In this document: positions 35,920 to 43,911 of the stretch, piece by piece
Layout of the letters: each line of letters starts with the position of its first letter
How positions within the stretch are numbered: the stretch's first letter is position 1
DNA from: Rhodothermales bacterium
GTDB taxonomy: Bacteria > Bacteroidota > Rhodothermia > Rhodothermales > Bin80
Direction of reading: 5' to 3'
Assembly (NCBI GenBank): GCA_028278205.1
Contig: JANQES010000050.1
Location: forward strand, 1-64,000
Length of the DNA stretch: 64,000 bases
Notes under the pieces: generated by a model
What the model saw: the letters and a program-made list of their open reading frames with translations, nothing else
What the model was told of the DNA's origin: nothing
The model's database searches: none
Program-made: the position numbers and the translations under genes

Positions 35920-36366
35920 AATCCTTTTCCACGTCTCGCCGTCTTTATACTCGACTTTGCTCGGCAGGATGACGCCTTTAGAGCGAATCTCGCCTTCGAC
36001 GCGCACCGTGGCGGCCATGTAATCGGCGTAGAGTTGCGACGGGTAGCCGCCCAGGAACCAGACCTGGCCTTGCGGCTGGCCGTCTACCAGGAGCGCCACG
36101 GGAAAGCCTTGCCGGGCACAGACGCGCGCACACACCGCCACGCGTCCTTCGGGCCGAATGTGGTCGTTGTAGCGGTTGGCGTCTTTATCGAGATGAAAGC
36201 AGTTGGTATCGACGAGCATGCCGGCAATCTGGATCGAATCGCCGGGGGCGTAGGCGGTCTCGGGGGCCGGGGCGGGCTCCGGTTCAGACGCCGGCTCTTT
36301 GCAGGCTGCCAGCGCCAGCAACAGCACTGCGCCCAGCAGCACGCTGGTTTTTCGTAACGCAATCAT
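35914..36366 (-). CDS. Small lipoprotein, paralogue of 36465-36911
   Basis: 150 residues from the ATG at 36366. Signal peptide and lipobox LAAC (Cys21), then a Pro/Glu/Ala linker and a compact domain: QIAGMLVDTNCFHLD, CARVCARQGFPVALL, GGYPSQLYADYMAATVRVEGEI, ILPSKVEY. Four cysteines (CFH, C, C-x3-C) could bind a metal. The same arrangement is found in the adjacent gene, suggesting a duplication. Function unknown; located between copper and cytochrome genes. Confidence 0.75.
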   Translation of the reverse strand: MIALRKTSVLLGAVLLLALAACKEPASEPEPAPAPETAYAPGDSIQIAGMLVDTNCFHLDKDANRYNDHIRPEGRVAVCARVCARQGFPVALLVDGQPQGQVWFLGGYPSQLYADYMAATVRVEGEIRSKGVILPSKVEYKDGETWKRIL

Positions 36367-36464
36367 GATACGGAAGGGTTGAGGAAAAGAACAATCCGGG
36401 CAGATACAACAGAGGCCATGCAAGAGCACGGCCTCCGTCGTATAAACATCGTGTGCTCGGCGCG

Positions 36465-36911
36465 TTACATCATCGTGCCGGGGACTGCCTTCTCAACCCA
36501 GTTGCCGTCTTCTTTCACCCACAGCTTCGACGGGATGATGGCGCCGGGGTAGGCCTGCTCGCCTTCGACCTTGACTTCGTCGGCCATGTAGTCAGCAAAG
36601 CCCATGGCCGGGCCGATGATCACGTAGACGTCGCCGCCGGCCTCACCGCCTTCGAGCACGGCCACGGGGATGCCCATGTTGGCGCAGGCGGTGCCGCAGT
36701 TGGGCATTTCCATCATGCCGTCGCCGTCGGGCTTGGGCACCATGTGGGCGTCGTTGAGGGCTGCCTCCGGCATGCCCATGCCGGTCGCCATGCCGTAACA
36801 CTTCGAATCGACCAGCTTGCCCTCGACGGTGATGGGTTCGGGCGCGGGCATCTGCATCGTAGCAGCCACAGCCAGAAAGGCGACCACGAGTAAGGGAAGA
36901 AGCTTTCTCAT
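36465..36911 (-). CDS. Small secreted protein, paralogue of 35914-36366
   Basis: 148 residues with an N-terminal signal peptide (ends AVAAT; no lipobox). The core EGKLVDSKCYGMATGMGMPEA, MPNCGTACANMGIPVAVLEGG, MGFADYMADEVKVEGE and IIPSKLWV matches the neighbouring lipoprotein position by position, with the same Cys pattern and additional Met/His-rich stretch (NDAHMVPKPDGDGMMEMP), suggesting metal binding. Function unknown. Confidence 0.78.
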   Translation of the reverse strand: MRKLLPLLVVAFLAVAATMQMPAPEPITVEGKLVDSKCYGMATGMGMPEAALNDAHMVPKPDGDGMMEMPNCGTACANMGIPVAVLEGGEAGGDVYVIIGPAMGFADYMADEVKVEGEQAYPGAIIPSKLWVKEDGNWVEKAVPGTMM

Positions 36912-37174
36912 GGCTTTTCCTCAGATAAGGTTAGGGTGGTGGGTGGTCCACGAAATACTGGCGGTACATTTGCGTTGCGCATTCGGGGGAAGCATTACGT
37001 CACCCACGCCGGTTCACACAATCTTCATAATAATGAAAGTGGTCATGCAGCCGGATTCTCGTCCATTACGTGAGGGATCGGGCACCTCCTCGATTTCCGG
37101 CCCTGGAACAACCATTTCGCGATTTCAATATCTTTGACTCTCGCTTTTTCCCTGGTTCATCTTCCAAGAAAACT

Positions 37175-37813
37175 ATGAACACCTCATACCTTGCCCCCCT
37201 CTTCATGGCCGTGCTGCTCATCGGACTCGCGCTTGCCCACCCGGCGGCAGCGCAGGACGCCACTGCGGGAAAAGCGTCCTACGCGGTCTGTGTCGCGTGT
37301 CACCTCGATAACGGCGCGGGCAATCAGGCCCTCAATTCTCCGGCTATCGCCGGGCAGGAAATCTGGTATGTGGAGCGCCAGCTCACCTACTTCAAAGAGG
37401 GTCTTCGCGGCAAGCATCCCAAGGACATCTATGGAGCACAAATGGCGGCCATGGCGTTGACCCTGGTCACAGAGCAGCAGGTCAAAGATGTGGCTGCTTA
37501 CATTGCGTCGATGAAGCCCATACCGCGCCCCGCGCCGACCGTGAAAGGCGATGCGGAAAAAGGCAAAGCGCTCTACACGATCTGCGCCACCTGCCACGGC
37601 CCTGACGGCAAAGGGATGAAAGAACTGAACGCCCCGAACCTGACGCTTCAGCAAGACTGGTACCTGGAACGACAGATCAAAAACTACAAAGAGGGCATCC
37701 GGGGCAACGATCCCAAAGACATCTACGGGATGCAGATGGCGCCCATGATGGCCACCCTGCCCGACGACCAGGCCATCAAAGACGTCATCGCCTTCATCAA
37801 CTCGCTGAAATAA
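37175..37813 (+). CDS. Diheme cytochrome c
   Basis: 212 residues from ATG 37175. A signal peptide (about 1-26, ending AAAQ) is followed by two cytochrome c domains, heme-binding CVACH (39-43) and CATCH (137-141), each with a downstream Met axial candidate (MAAMA and MQMAPMM). WYVERQLTYFKEGLRGKHPKD and WYLERQIKNYKEGIRGNDPKD are parallel segments showing internal duplication. A periplasmic electron carrier to an oxidase. A 12-bp hairpin closes the gene. Confidence 0.93.
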   Translation: MNTSYLAPLFMAVLLIGLALAHPAAAQDATAGKASYAVCVACHLDNGAGNQALNSPAIAGQEIWYVERQLTYFKEGLRGKHPKDIYGAQMAAMALTLVTEQQVKDVAAYIASMKPIPRPAPTVKGDAEKGKALYTICATCHGPDGKGMKELNAPNLTLQQDWYLERQIKNYKEGIRGNDPKDIYGMQMAPMMATLPDDQAIKDVIAFINSLK

Positions 37814-37839
37814 AGCGGAAAACGTGCCGTTTTCCGCTT
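37813..37839. terminator. Bidirectional hairpin between convergent genes
   Basis: AAGCGGAAAACG pairs perfectly with CGTTTTCCGCTT around a three-base TGC loop. The outer bases are the stop codons of both convergent genes (TAA 37811-37813 and the TAA complementary to 37838-37840). There is no T-tract, so it is a stabiliser or weak terminator. Confidence 0.6.
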
Positions 37840-39019
37840 AGTGATACCGGAACTGCTCTAAGACCTGCGGATCTTTGCTGCGTTTGACGATCTGCCCGGT
37901 GCGGATATGCCGGAAGACGATCTCTTTAGGCCGGGGCGTGACGTCGACCAGGAAGAGGAACCAGCCCCAGAAGCTGTAGCGCGCCTGCGGCATGATCAAC
38001 GGATCGGCGCGGAGTTGTTCGATGGAACTGGGCGCGGTTTTGGCCTCGGGCACAGCCAGAATACCGACGGGATCGGCGAAAGGCTCGTCGTCTGGAACAT
38101 CGTGGGTGAGGATTTCGGCGGCCAGGTCGGTGCGCGCCGCCTCGGCAGCCGCTTCGGCCTCGGCGTCTGCTTTCTGCCCGAAGAGGTAATAATCCGACGA
38201 CCACTTGCCCGAGCCGTAGAGGAAGATGAGGATCAACAAAAACAACACCAGCGCCGAAAACTCAAACGACTGGTTGACCGCCATCAGCCCGCCCTGAAGC
38301 TGGCTGATGAAAACCGCGCCAACGAGGATGGGAATCTGAACCAGCGCCGCCAGGCGTGTCAACAAGCCGGCAGCCATCATCAAGCCGCCGAAGATGTGCG
38401 CCAACGACACGTAATGCACCAGCACCGTCGAGCGCAGCATGGCGCCGGAGTCGGGCGAGAGCATCTGGATGAAGTTGGCCGAGTCGGCGATAAAGAGCAC
38501 ACCGCGCACGAAAAGGCCGATGCCCAGGTAGATGCGCAACAGGTCGAAGGCCGTGCCGCGATAGTCGTAGAGCTTATCGAGCAGTTTCTGAATAGCCAGC
38601 CGGCCCCGCTTCCAGTAATGCTCGACCGACCACCGCCCCGAACCGTAGACGAAAACGAGAATCAGCAGAAACAGCACCAACGTCGAAAACTCGAACGACT
38701 GGTTGGCCGAGAACAATCCCGCCACGCTGAGGAAGACGGCGCCGAAAAGGATAGGTATCTGGACGAGCGCCGCGATGCGGGTCCAGAGACCGGCGGCAAT
38801 CAGCGCGCCGCCGATGACGTGGATCAGCGCCACGACCTGGAGCAAGCCCCAGGAGCCGACCCAGGACGGCGTTTCCTCCGGCAGCAACGTCGTGAACGCT
38901 GTCGCATCGTAGAAAAAGAGCACACCGCGCACGAAAAGGCCGAGACCCAGATAAATGCGCAGCAGATCGAAAGCGACCTCGCGGTAGGTATCGAGCCAGG
39001 AGACAAGCTTTTGAAGCAT
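37838..39019 (-). CDS. Tandem DoxX-family membrane protein
   Basis: 393 residues. Two copies of a DoxX-like unit of four membrane segments: AFDLLRIYLGLGLFVRGVLFF ... FLLILVFVYGSGRWS and AFDLLRIYLGIGLFVRGVLFI ... FLLILIFLYGSGKWS. Each has the same HVIGGALIAAGL/HIFGGLMMAAGL segment. The C-terminal 110 residues are a charged cytoplasmic tail (PRPKEIVFRHIRTGQIVKRS). DoxX proteins are small quinone-linked or redox membrane proteins; a duplicated version is less common. Located in the respiratory block. Confidence 0.85.
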   Translation of the reverse strand: MLQKLVSWLDTYREVAFDLLRIYLGLGLFVRGVLFFYDATAFTTLLPEETPSWVGSWGLLQVVALIHVIGGALIAAGLWTRIAALVQIPILFGAVFLSVAGLFSANQSFEFSTLVLFLLILVFVYGSGRWSVEHYWKRGRLAIQKLLDKLYDYRGTAFDLLRIYLGIGLFVRGVLFIADSANFIQMLSPDSGAMLRSTVLVHYVSLAHIFGGLMMAAGLLTRLAALVQIPILVGAVFISQLQGGLMAVNQSFEFSALVLFLLILIFLYGSGKWSSDYYLFGQKADAEAEAAAEAARTDLAAEILTHDVPDDEPFADPVGILAVPEAKTAPSSIEQLRADPLIMPQARYSFWGWFLFLVDVTPRPKEIVFRHIRTGQIVKRSKDPQVLEQFRYH

Positions 39020-39090
39020 CCGGCACCTCGATCAGTCTGGATAGGAGGGGGAAGACGTACACGCCATCCTGATAGGCCGAGGCCAGGGGA

Positions 39091-39178
39091 ATGCGTAAAA
39101 CGTGAAACGTAAAACGTAAGGGTGCTACTAGAAAGGTTTTCCGGGGCACCCTTACGTTTTACGTTTTACGTTTCACGT
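39091..39178. repeat. Heptamer-repeat hairpin (AAACGTG family), copy 2
   Basis: Left arm GCGTAAAACGTGAAACGTAA with AACGTAAGGGTGC (39092-39124); right arm GCACCCTTACGTTTTACGTT and TTACGTTTCACGTCC (39146-39180). About 20 bases of spacer. Between the DoxX gene and a small membrane protein. Confidence 0.85.
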
Positions 39179-39255
39179 CCTTCCAACCATAAATCCTGTC
39201 GCTACGGCGTACCAGTACGATGTCGATGGCCGTTGAAGCCATCCCTAATAATACC

Positions 39256-39567
39256 TCAATTCCGCCGACGCAACAAGTCCTGATGCCACTTCTCCGGAAA
39301 GCCGTCCGATTCTCCGTAGGCGTAGGTGTAGGAAGCCAGGGTCTGTTCGCTGAAATATTGGCGCTGGTCTTCGCGGATCTCTCGCGCGCCCACCGGCACA
39401 TACTCGCCGCGGGCCGCAGCAACCCGCCGGACCACCACAGGGTCTTTCTGCGGAGGGGCGGGCTCCTCCGGAAACAACAACCGATAGGCCGTGACCACAG
39501 CCCAGGTCAGCATAAAGAAAACCACCGGAATGACGACGGCGGCCAGGGCGAAGTAGACGATATTCAC
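39256..39567 (-). CDS. Small membrane protein of unknown function
   Basis: 103 residues. One N-terminal membrane segment (MNIVYFALAAVVIPVVFFMLTWAVVTAYRLLF split as residues 3-30), then a hydrophilic cytoplasmic or periplasmic part with no motif I recognise (GEYVPVGAREIREDQRQYF). Position next to the bd-type oxidase suggests a small accessory protein, but there is no direct evidence. Confidence 0.6.
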   Translation of the reverse strand: MNIVYFALAAVVIPVVFFMLTWAVVTAYRLLFPEEPAPPQKDPVVVRRVAAARGEYVPVGAREIREDQRQYFSEQTLASYTYAYGESDGFPEKWHQDLLRRRN

Positions 39568-39944
39568 AGGGCTCCCCTACACGATTTACGATGATGCGAC
39601 TTGACGGGGTCTCGATGTCTTGTTATATAATGGAAGATGATCACGGAGTTCCACGCTGTTGTAAATCTCCCTGTCGCCCTGCTCGCGATGGCTGATGCCG
39701 CAAAGGCAACACGCAGCCATCCCTCCTCACATCCAGCATCCCGGCGATACGGCACAGGTGTGGTCTTCGTGGTTGTTTTCTGGTTTTTTGACGGCAACCT
39801 CCCATCCGGCAATGCACCCGCGCGGTGCCGAGGACACGGTATATGCCTTCCTTCATCGCCCCTTGACAATGTCCTGGTTAATGGAGTTTTTTAGGGCCGT
39901 TGCCGAGGAGGGCATCGACATCGAGAGGGGGAAAGGGAGATTTT
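39568..39944. other. Intergenic region upstream of the bd-type oxidase gene
   Basis: About 375 bases. Short frames of about 70-100 codons occur on both strands (for example 39637-39894 plus, 39641-39856 minus) but have atypical composition, no conserved motif and no ribosome-binding site, so I do not call them genes. A promoter for the oxidase operon is probably here; I could not fix it by eye. Confidence 0.4.
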
Positions 39945-40030
39945 AATAGCGAATAGTGAATAGCGAATGGTGAATGGTTAATGGGGCGACTCATTCACCA
40001 TTATCAATTCGCTATTCACTATTCACCATT
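39945..40030. repeat. Heptamer-repeat hairpin (GAATGGT family)
   Basis: Left arm TAGCGAATAGTGAATAGCGA with ATGGTGAATGGTTAATGG (39947-39985); right arm CATTCACCATTATCAATTCG with CTATTCACTATTCACCATT (39992-40030). Immediately upstream of the oxidase gene. Confidence 0.85.
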
Positions 40031-40097
40031 AGAAACTCCCTCTCAGCCACCCCATGGCAAACACATACTGGAAAAACGCCTTAAAGCCTGGAGGCCA

Positions 40098-41969
40098 ATG
40101 ACTATCAACCGCCGCTCCCCTGTTCTCCGTGCCGCCTGCATTGCGTTCCTTGCTTTTATTGTGCTGATCTTGACGGGGGAGGTGGCCTTCGGCGCTCCGC
40201 AGGAAGCCCCCGGCGACGGCGATTACCGCACCATGCCCTTCGTGGGAAGCCGCGTCTTTATGTGGGTGGTGGCCGAGCTGCACCTGATGTTTGCAGCCTT
40301 CGTGCTGGCCGTGCCCATGTTTGCCCTGGTCATCGAATACATCGGCTACAAAACCGGCGACAAGCGCTTCGATGAACTGGCCTATGACTTCACGAAGCTG
40401 CTCTCGGTCTCGTTCTCTTTTACCGCCACGCTCGGCGCGCTGCTGACCTTCGGCCTGATCATCCTCTATCCGGCGCTGACCGACTATCTGGTCAAGATCT
40501 TTAGCTGGACGTTCCTGCCCTACGTCCTGTTGTTTTTCTTCGAGGCCATCTTTCTCTACAGTTATTATTACGGATGGGGCAAGTTTTCGCCGCGCGTCCA
40601 CCTGTTTCTGGGATTGATGCTCAACATCGTCGGCACGGCCATCATGTTCATCGCCAACGCCTGGCTGACGTTCATGAACACGCCCAACGGCATCGACGAA
40701 CTGGGCAACCTGACGAGTGTCTGGGATGCCATCAACAATTACATCTGGATGCCCATCAACATCCACCGCCTGATTGCCAACGTGGCCTTCGGCGGGGCTA
40801 TCGGGGCAGCCTACGGGGCGTATAAGTTTCTCGGCGCAAAGACCGATCAGGAACGCGCGCACTACGACTGGATGGGCTACATCGGCAACTTCATCGCCAT
40901 CTGTGCGCTGCTGCCGCTGCCGTTTGCGGGCTACTGGCTGGGTGTGGAGATCTACGCCTACGACCAGAGCCTCGGCATCACGCTGATGGGCGGGACGTTC
41001 TCGTGGCTTTTCATCATTCAGGCGGTGCTTATCGGCAACCTGTTTCTGGCGGCTAATTATTACCTGTGGCTGAGTATGGGGCGTATTGCCGGGGCGGAGC
41101 GATACCGAAGGTTTATTAAATACCTGCTGGCGCTCATCACCATCTGTTTCATCGTCTGGGCCACGCCGCACTCGCTGGTGGCGACGGTCGAGGAGGCCCG
41201 CGCGATGGGCGGCTCGCACCATCCCATCCTGAACGTCCTCGGCGTGATGTCGGCCAAGAACACGGCCGTCAACCTGCTGATCCTGACGACCTACGTCAGC
41301 TTCCTGCTCTACCGAAGAGCCAACAAAGAGGCAACGGTTTCATGGGCCAAGATGGGCAACCTGATCCAGTTCAGCATCTTCGCCGTGGTGGTGATCTTCG
41401 TGGTCTTCCTCGGTGTCTACGGCTACTTCGTCGACGCGCAGACGCGCATCGGGCTGTCGCAGCCGCAGGTGATGTCGGTGCTCTTCGCGATGGTGGCGGT
41501 GACGGTGATCGACATCTTCCTGTTTAAGAACGCCCGAAAGCGCGGCGAGATCGCGTGGGGCAAGATCCCGGGGCGGGCGCAATATGCGCTGTTTTTCCTG
41601 GCTATCACATTTACATGGTTGATGGGCCTGATGGGCTACGTCCGCGCCGGGATGCGGCAGCACTGGCACGTCTACGGCGTGATCCGCGACACCTCGGTCG
41701 ATGCCTACACGCCCACGTTGGGCTTTGCCGGGCTAGTGGTTTCAGTGACGGTGATCATCTTCTTCCTGTTCCTCGCCATCGTCTTCTTCCTCTCGGGGCT
41801 CTCGGGCAAGAAGAACTGGGCGCCCAAATCGCCCCCGCCGCCGGAAGCCACCACGACGGAACCCCTCCCCGACGCCGAACCGGCGACGGAGCCGGAAAAG
41901 GAGCCTGAAGTGGCGGGCCTGCCCAACCCTCTTGCCAGCCTGCTTCGTTTTATCAGGAAGAAGTCATGA
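40098..41969 (+). CDS. Cytochrome bd-family oxidase subunit I-like protein
   Basis: 623 residues from ATG 40098 (GGAGG three to four bases upstream). About 12-14 membrane segments. Family marks: a conserved His in helix 1 (AELHLMFAAF, His62), FFFEAIFLYSYYYGW (about 147-161, the CydA Glu/Gly-Trp helix), INIHRLIANVAFGG (His223, the heme b ligand position) and ATPHSLVATVEEA. It is longer than E. coli CydA, with a charged Pro/Glu C-terminal tail. No CydB gene follows; three c-type cytochromes do. It may therefore take electrons from cytochrome c rather than quinol, as reported for some bd-family branches. The last codons and the TGA stop come from the TCATGAG repeat. Confidence 0.8.
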   Translation: MTINRRSPVLRAACIAFLAFIVLILTGEVAFGAPQEAPGDGDYRTMPFVGSRVFMWVVAELHLMFAAFVLAVPMFALVIEYIGYKTGDKRFDELAYDFTKLLSVSFSFTATLGALLTFGLIILYPALTDYLVKIFSWTFLPYVLLFFFEAIFLYSYYYGWGKFSPRVHLFLGLMLNIVGTAIMFIANAWLTFMNTPNGIDELGNLTSVWDAINNYIWMPINIHRLIANVAFGGAIGAAYGAYKFLGAKTDQERAHYDWMGYIGNFIAICALLPLPFAGYWLGVEIYAYDQSLGITLMGGTFSWLFIIQAVLIGNLFLAANYYLWLSMGRIAGAERYRRFIKYLLALITICFIVWATPHSLVATVEEARAMGGSHHPILNVLGVMSAKNTAVNLLILTTYVSFLLYRRANKEATVSWAKMGNLIQFSIFAVVVIFVVFLGVYGYFVDAQTRIGLSQPQVMSVLFAMVAVTVIDIFLFKNARKRGEIAWGKIPGRAQYALFFLAITFTWLMGLMGYVRAGMRQHWHVYGVIRDTSVDAYTPTLGFAGLVVSVTVIIFFLFLAIVFFLSGLSGKKNWAPKSPPPPEATTTEPLPDAEPATEPEKEPEVAGLPNPLASLLRFIRKKS

Positions 41970-42034
41970 GTCATGGGTCATGAGTCATGGGCTTTGGGTG
42001 AGACACTCATGACCCATGACTCATGACCCATGAC
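41966..42034. repeat. Heptamer-repeat hairpin (TCATGGG family), copy 3
   Basis: Left arm TCATGAGTCATGGGTCATGA with GTCATGGG (41964-41991); right arm CTCATGACCCATGACTCATG with ACCCATGACCC (42007-42036). Overlaps the oxidase stop codon and ends upstream of the next cytochrome gene. Confidence 0.85.
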
Positions 42035-42114
42035 CCACACCAACGCCTAAACAAAGCAAAACCCCTGGAAATACCACCAACGGCAAACCCCGCCGAACCC
42101 CAAAGGAGAACATC

Positions 42115-42900
42115 GTGAAACACGCTTTGCAAATCTTCGGCTTCACCATCCTCGTGTCGGCTTTTTACTGGTACGTGAGCCTGTGGGTGCCGCAAAAACG
42201 GACCGATCCGCCGGAGGATATTGTCATCAGCGCCAGCCTGACGACGGACGAGATGATCCCCATCGGCGAGGAGATCGTCGCCGGCAAAGGCACCTGCCTG
42301 ACGTGCCATACGATGGGCGAGAGCGGCACGGGGCTGCGCTTCCCGGACCTGGGCAACATCGGCGCCATCGCCAGTGAAAGGGTAGCGGGCCAGAGCGACG
42401 TCGACTACCTGGCCGAGTCGATGTACGATCCCAACGCCTACGTCGTCGAAGGTTTTGTGGCCGGGATGCCTAACGTTTCCCGACCACCCGTCGCGCTGAC
42501 CGACCAGGAGATCCTCACCGTCATCGCCTACCTGCAATCGCTCGGCGGCACCCCGACGGTGACGATGGACACACCGTTGCAGTGGCAGGGCCAGGCCCCG
42601 GCGCCCACTGCGGCAACCGCACCCGACGCGCCCCCCGACGGTGCCACCGTGTTTACGACCTATGCCTGCAACACCTGCCACAGCCTCGACGGCGCCGCCG
42701 GTGCCGGCCCGACGCTCCAGGGCATCGGCAGCCGCCAGACCCGCGAGGAAGTCACTGCATCGATCCGCGAACCCGACGCCATCCTCGTCGAAGGCTTTGC
42801 GCCGGGCGTCATGGCGGCCACACTCAACGCCTTCGGCTTCTACGACAACGTCACCGACGCCGAATTCGAAGCCCTGCTCGATTACCTGATGGAGCAGTGA
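42115..42900 (+). CDS. Membrane-anchored diheme cytochrome c
   Basis: 261 residues from a GTG start with AGGAG nearby. An uncleaved N-terminal membrane anchor (about 5-25) is followed by two cytochrome c domains with CLTCH (61-65) and CNTCH (185-189), separated by a Pro/Ala linker. Met ligands are likely in GFVAGMPNVS and FAPGVMAATL. It is probably an electron donor or built-in subunit of the bd-type oxidase encoded just upstream. Confidence 0.9.
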   Translation: MKHALQIFGFTILVSAFYWYVSLWVPQKRTDPPEDIVISASLTTDEMIPIGEEIVAGKGTCLTCHTMGESGTGLRFPDLGNIGAIASERVAGQSDVDYLAESMYDPNAYVVEGFVAGMPNVSRPPVALTDQEILTVIAYLQSLGGTPTVTMDTPLQWQGQAPAPTAATAPDAPPDGATVFTTYACNTCHSLDGAAGAGPTLQGIGSRQTREEVTASIREPDAILVEGFAPGVMAATLNAFGFYDNVTDAEFEALLDYLMEQ

Positions 42901-42903
42901 GAG

Positions 42904-42992
42904 GTAGTGTTTTGGTGTTTGAGTGTTATAGTGTTTTAGTGGGATCATCCTCAAAAACTATAACGCTCAAACACTGAAACACTAAAACACAC
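42904..42992. repeat. Heptamer-repeat hairpin (AGTGTTT family), copy 3
   Basis: Left arm AGTGTTTTGGTGTTTGAGTG with TTATAGTGTTTTAGTGG (42906-42942); right arm AAAAACTATAACGCTCAAAC with ACTGAAACACTAAAACAC (42953-42991). It follows the previous stop codon by five bases. Confidence 0.85.
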
Positions 42993-43011
42993 TTTTAAAA
43001 GGAAAGAGCCG

Positions 43012-43839
43012 ATGAACATCTTCGTCCTGCTCGCCATTATTGCGGCCCTGGTTGCCATCCAGGTGGTGGGGACCCGGTTTGTGAAACTCAACCGGCTGGC
43101 CTGGATGGCTATCTGGTGGATAGCCCTCTACCTCGCGCTGAGCTTCGGCATCGACCCGCCGCTGCCCACGACGATCATCGCGCTGTTTATGGCGATTGTG
43201 ACGCTGGCGCTGCTGGCCTACCTGTCGGCGGATTCTGAAGAACTCGAGACGGCCAAAAACACCATCGTGAGTTTCATGACCGAGCGGAAATACATGGTGC
43301 CGCTGCTGATTGCCGTGGTGGCCATACCGCTGCTGGTGGCCTTCAAAGTGTATTCAGACATGACGCAGCCGCCGCAACCGCCCGCCAGTGGCCGGACGAT
43401 CCACCCGCCGCCGCCAGCGTCGATCAACTTTGAGGGCAACACCATCAATCTGGCGACGGCCAACAATCCGTATCGGGACTTGGAAGAATCCGACCCGGAG
43501 GCCTTCGCCCAACACAACGCCAACGGCCGGCGGATCTACTTCGAAAACTGCTTCTACTGCCACGGCGACAATATGGAGGGGAGCGGGATGTTCGCCCACG
43601 GCTACGATCCCCTCCCGGCCAACTTCAACGACCCCACGACGATCTCCCAGCTTCAGGAGTCGTACCTGTTCTGGCGGATTGCCAAAGGCGCGCCGGGGCT
43701 GCCCGGCGAATCGACGCCCTGGGCCTCGGCCATGCCCGCCTGGGAAAATTTCCTGACCGAAGAGGAGATCTGGGACGTCATCATCTTCCTCTACGAATTC
43801 ACCGGCTACGAACCGCGCGCACAGGGAATGCCTCACTGA
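43012..43839 (+). CDS. Membrane protein with a single cytochrome c domain
   Basis: 275 residues. Three to four N-terminal membrane segments (about 3-20, 30-46, 54-72, 95-112) precede a periplasmic cytochrome c domain with CFYCH (180-184) and the likely Met ligand in WASAMPAWENF. The combination of several membrane helices with one heme resembles small anchoring subunits of respiratory complexes. Part of the apparent operon with 42115 and 43912. Confidence 0.88.
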   Translation: MNIFVLLAIIAALVAIQVVGTRFVKLNRLAWMAIWWIALYLALSFGIDPPLPTTIIALFMAIVTLALLAYLSADSEELETAKNTIVSFMTERKYMVPLLIAVVAIPLLVAFKVYSDMTQPPQPPASGRTIHPPPPASINFEGNTINLATANNPYRDLEESDPEAFAQHNANGRRIYFENCFYCHGDNMEGSGMFAHGYDPLPANFNDPTTISQLQESYLFWRIAKGAPGLPGESTPWASAMPAWENFLTEEEIWDVIIFLYEFTGYEPRAQGMPH

Positions 43840-43911
43840 GCGTAGATCCGCCCCCCGCTTCGCCGACCCGCCTTCCGCCGGCCTTTACGGCCTGAGACTG
43901 ACCGCAGCGTT

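Noticed and set aside
39637..39894. 85-codon frame in the gap before the bd-type oxidase gene
   Set aside because: No ribosome-binding site, odd composition, overlapping open frames on both strands; not supported as a gene.
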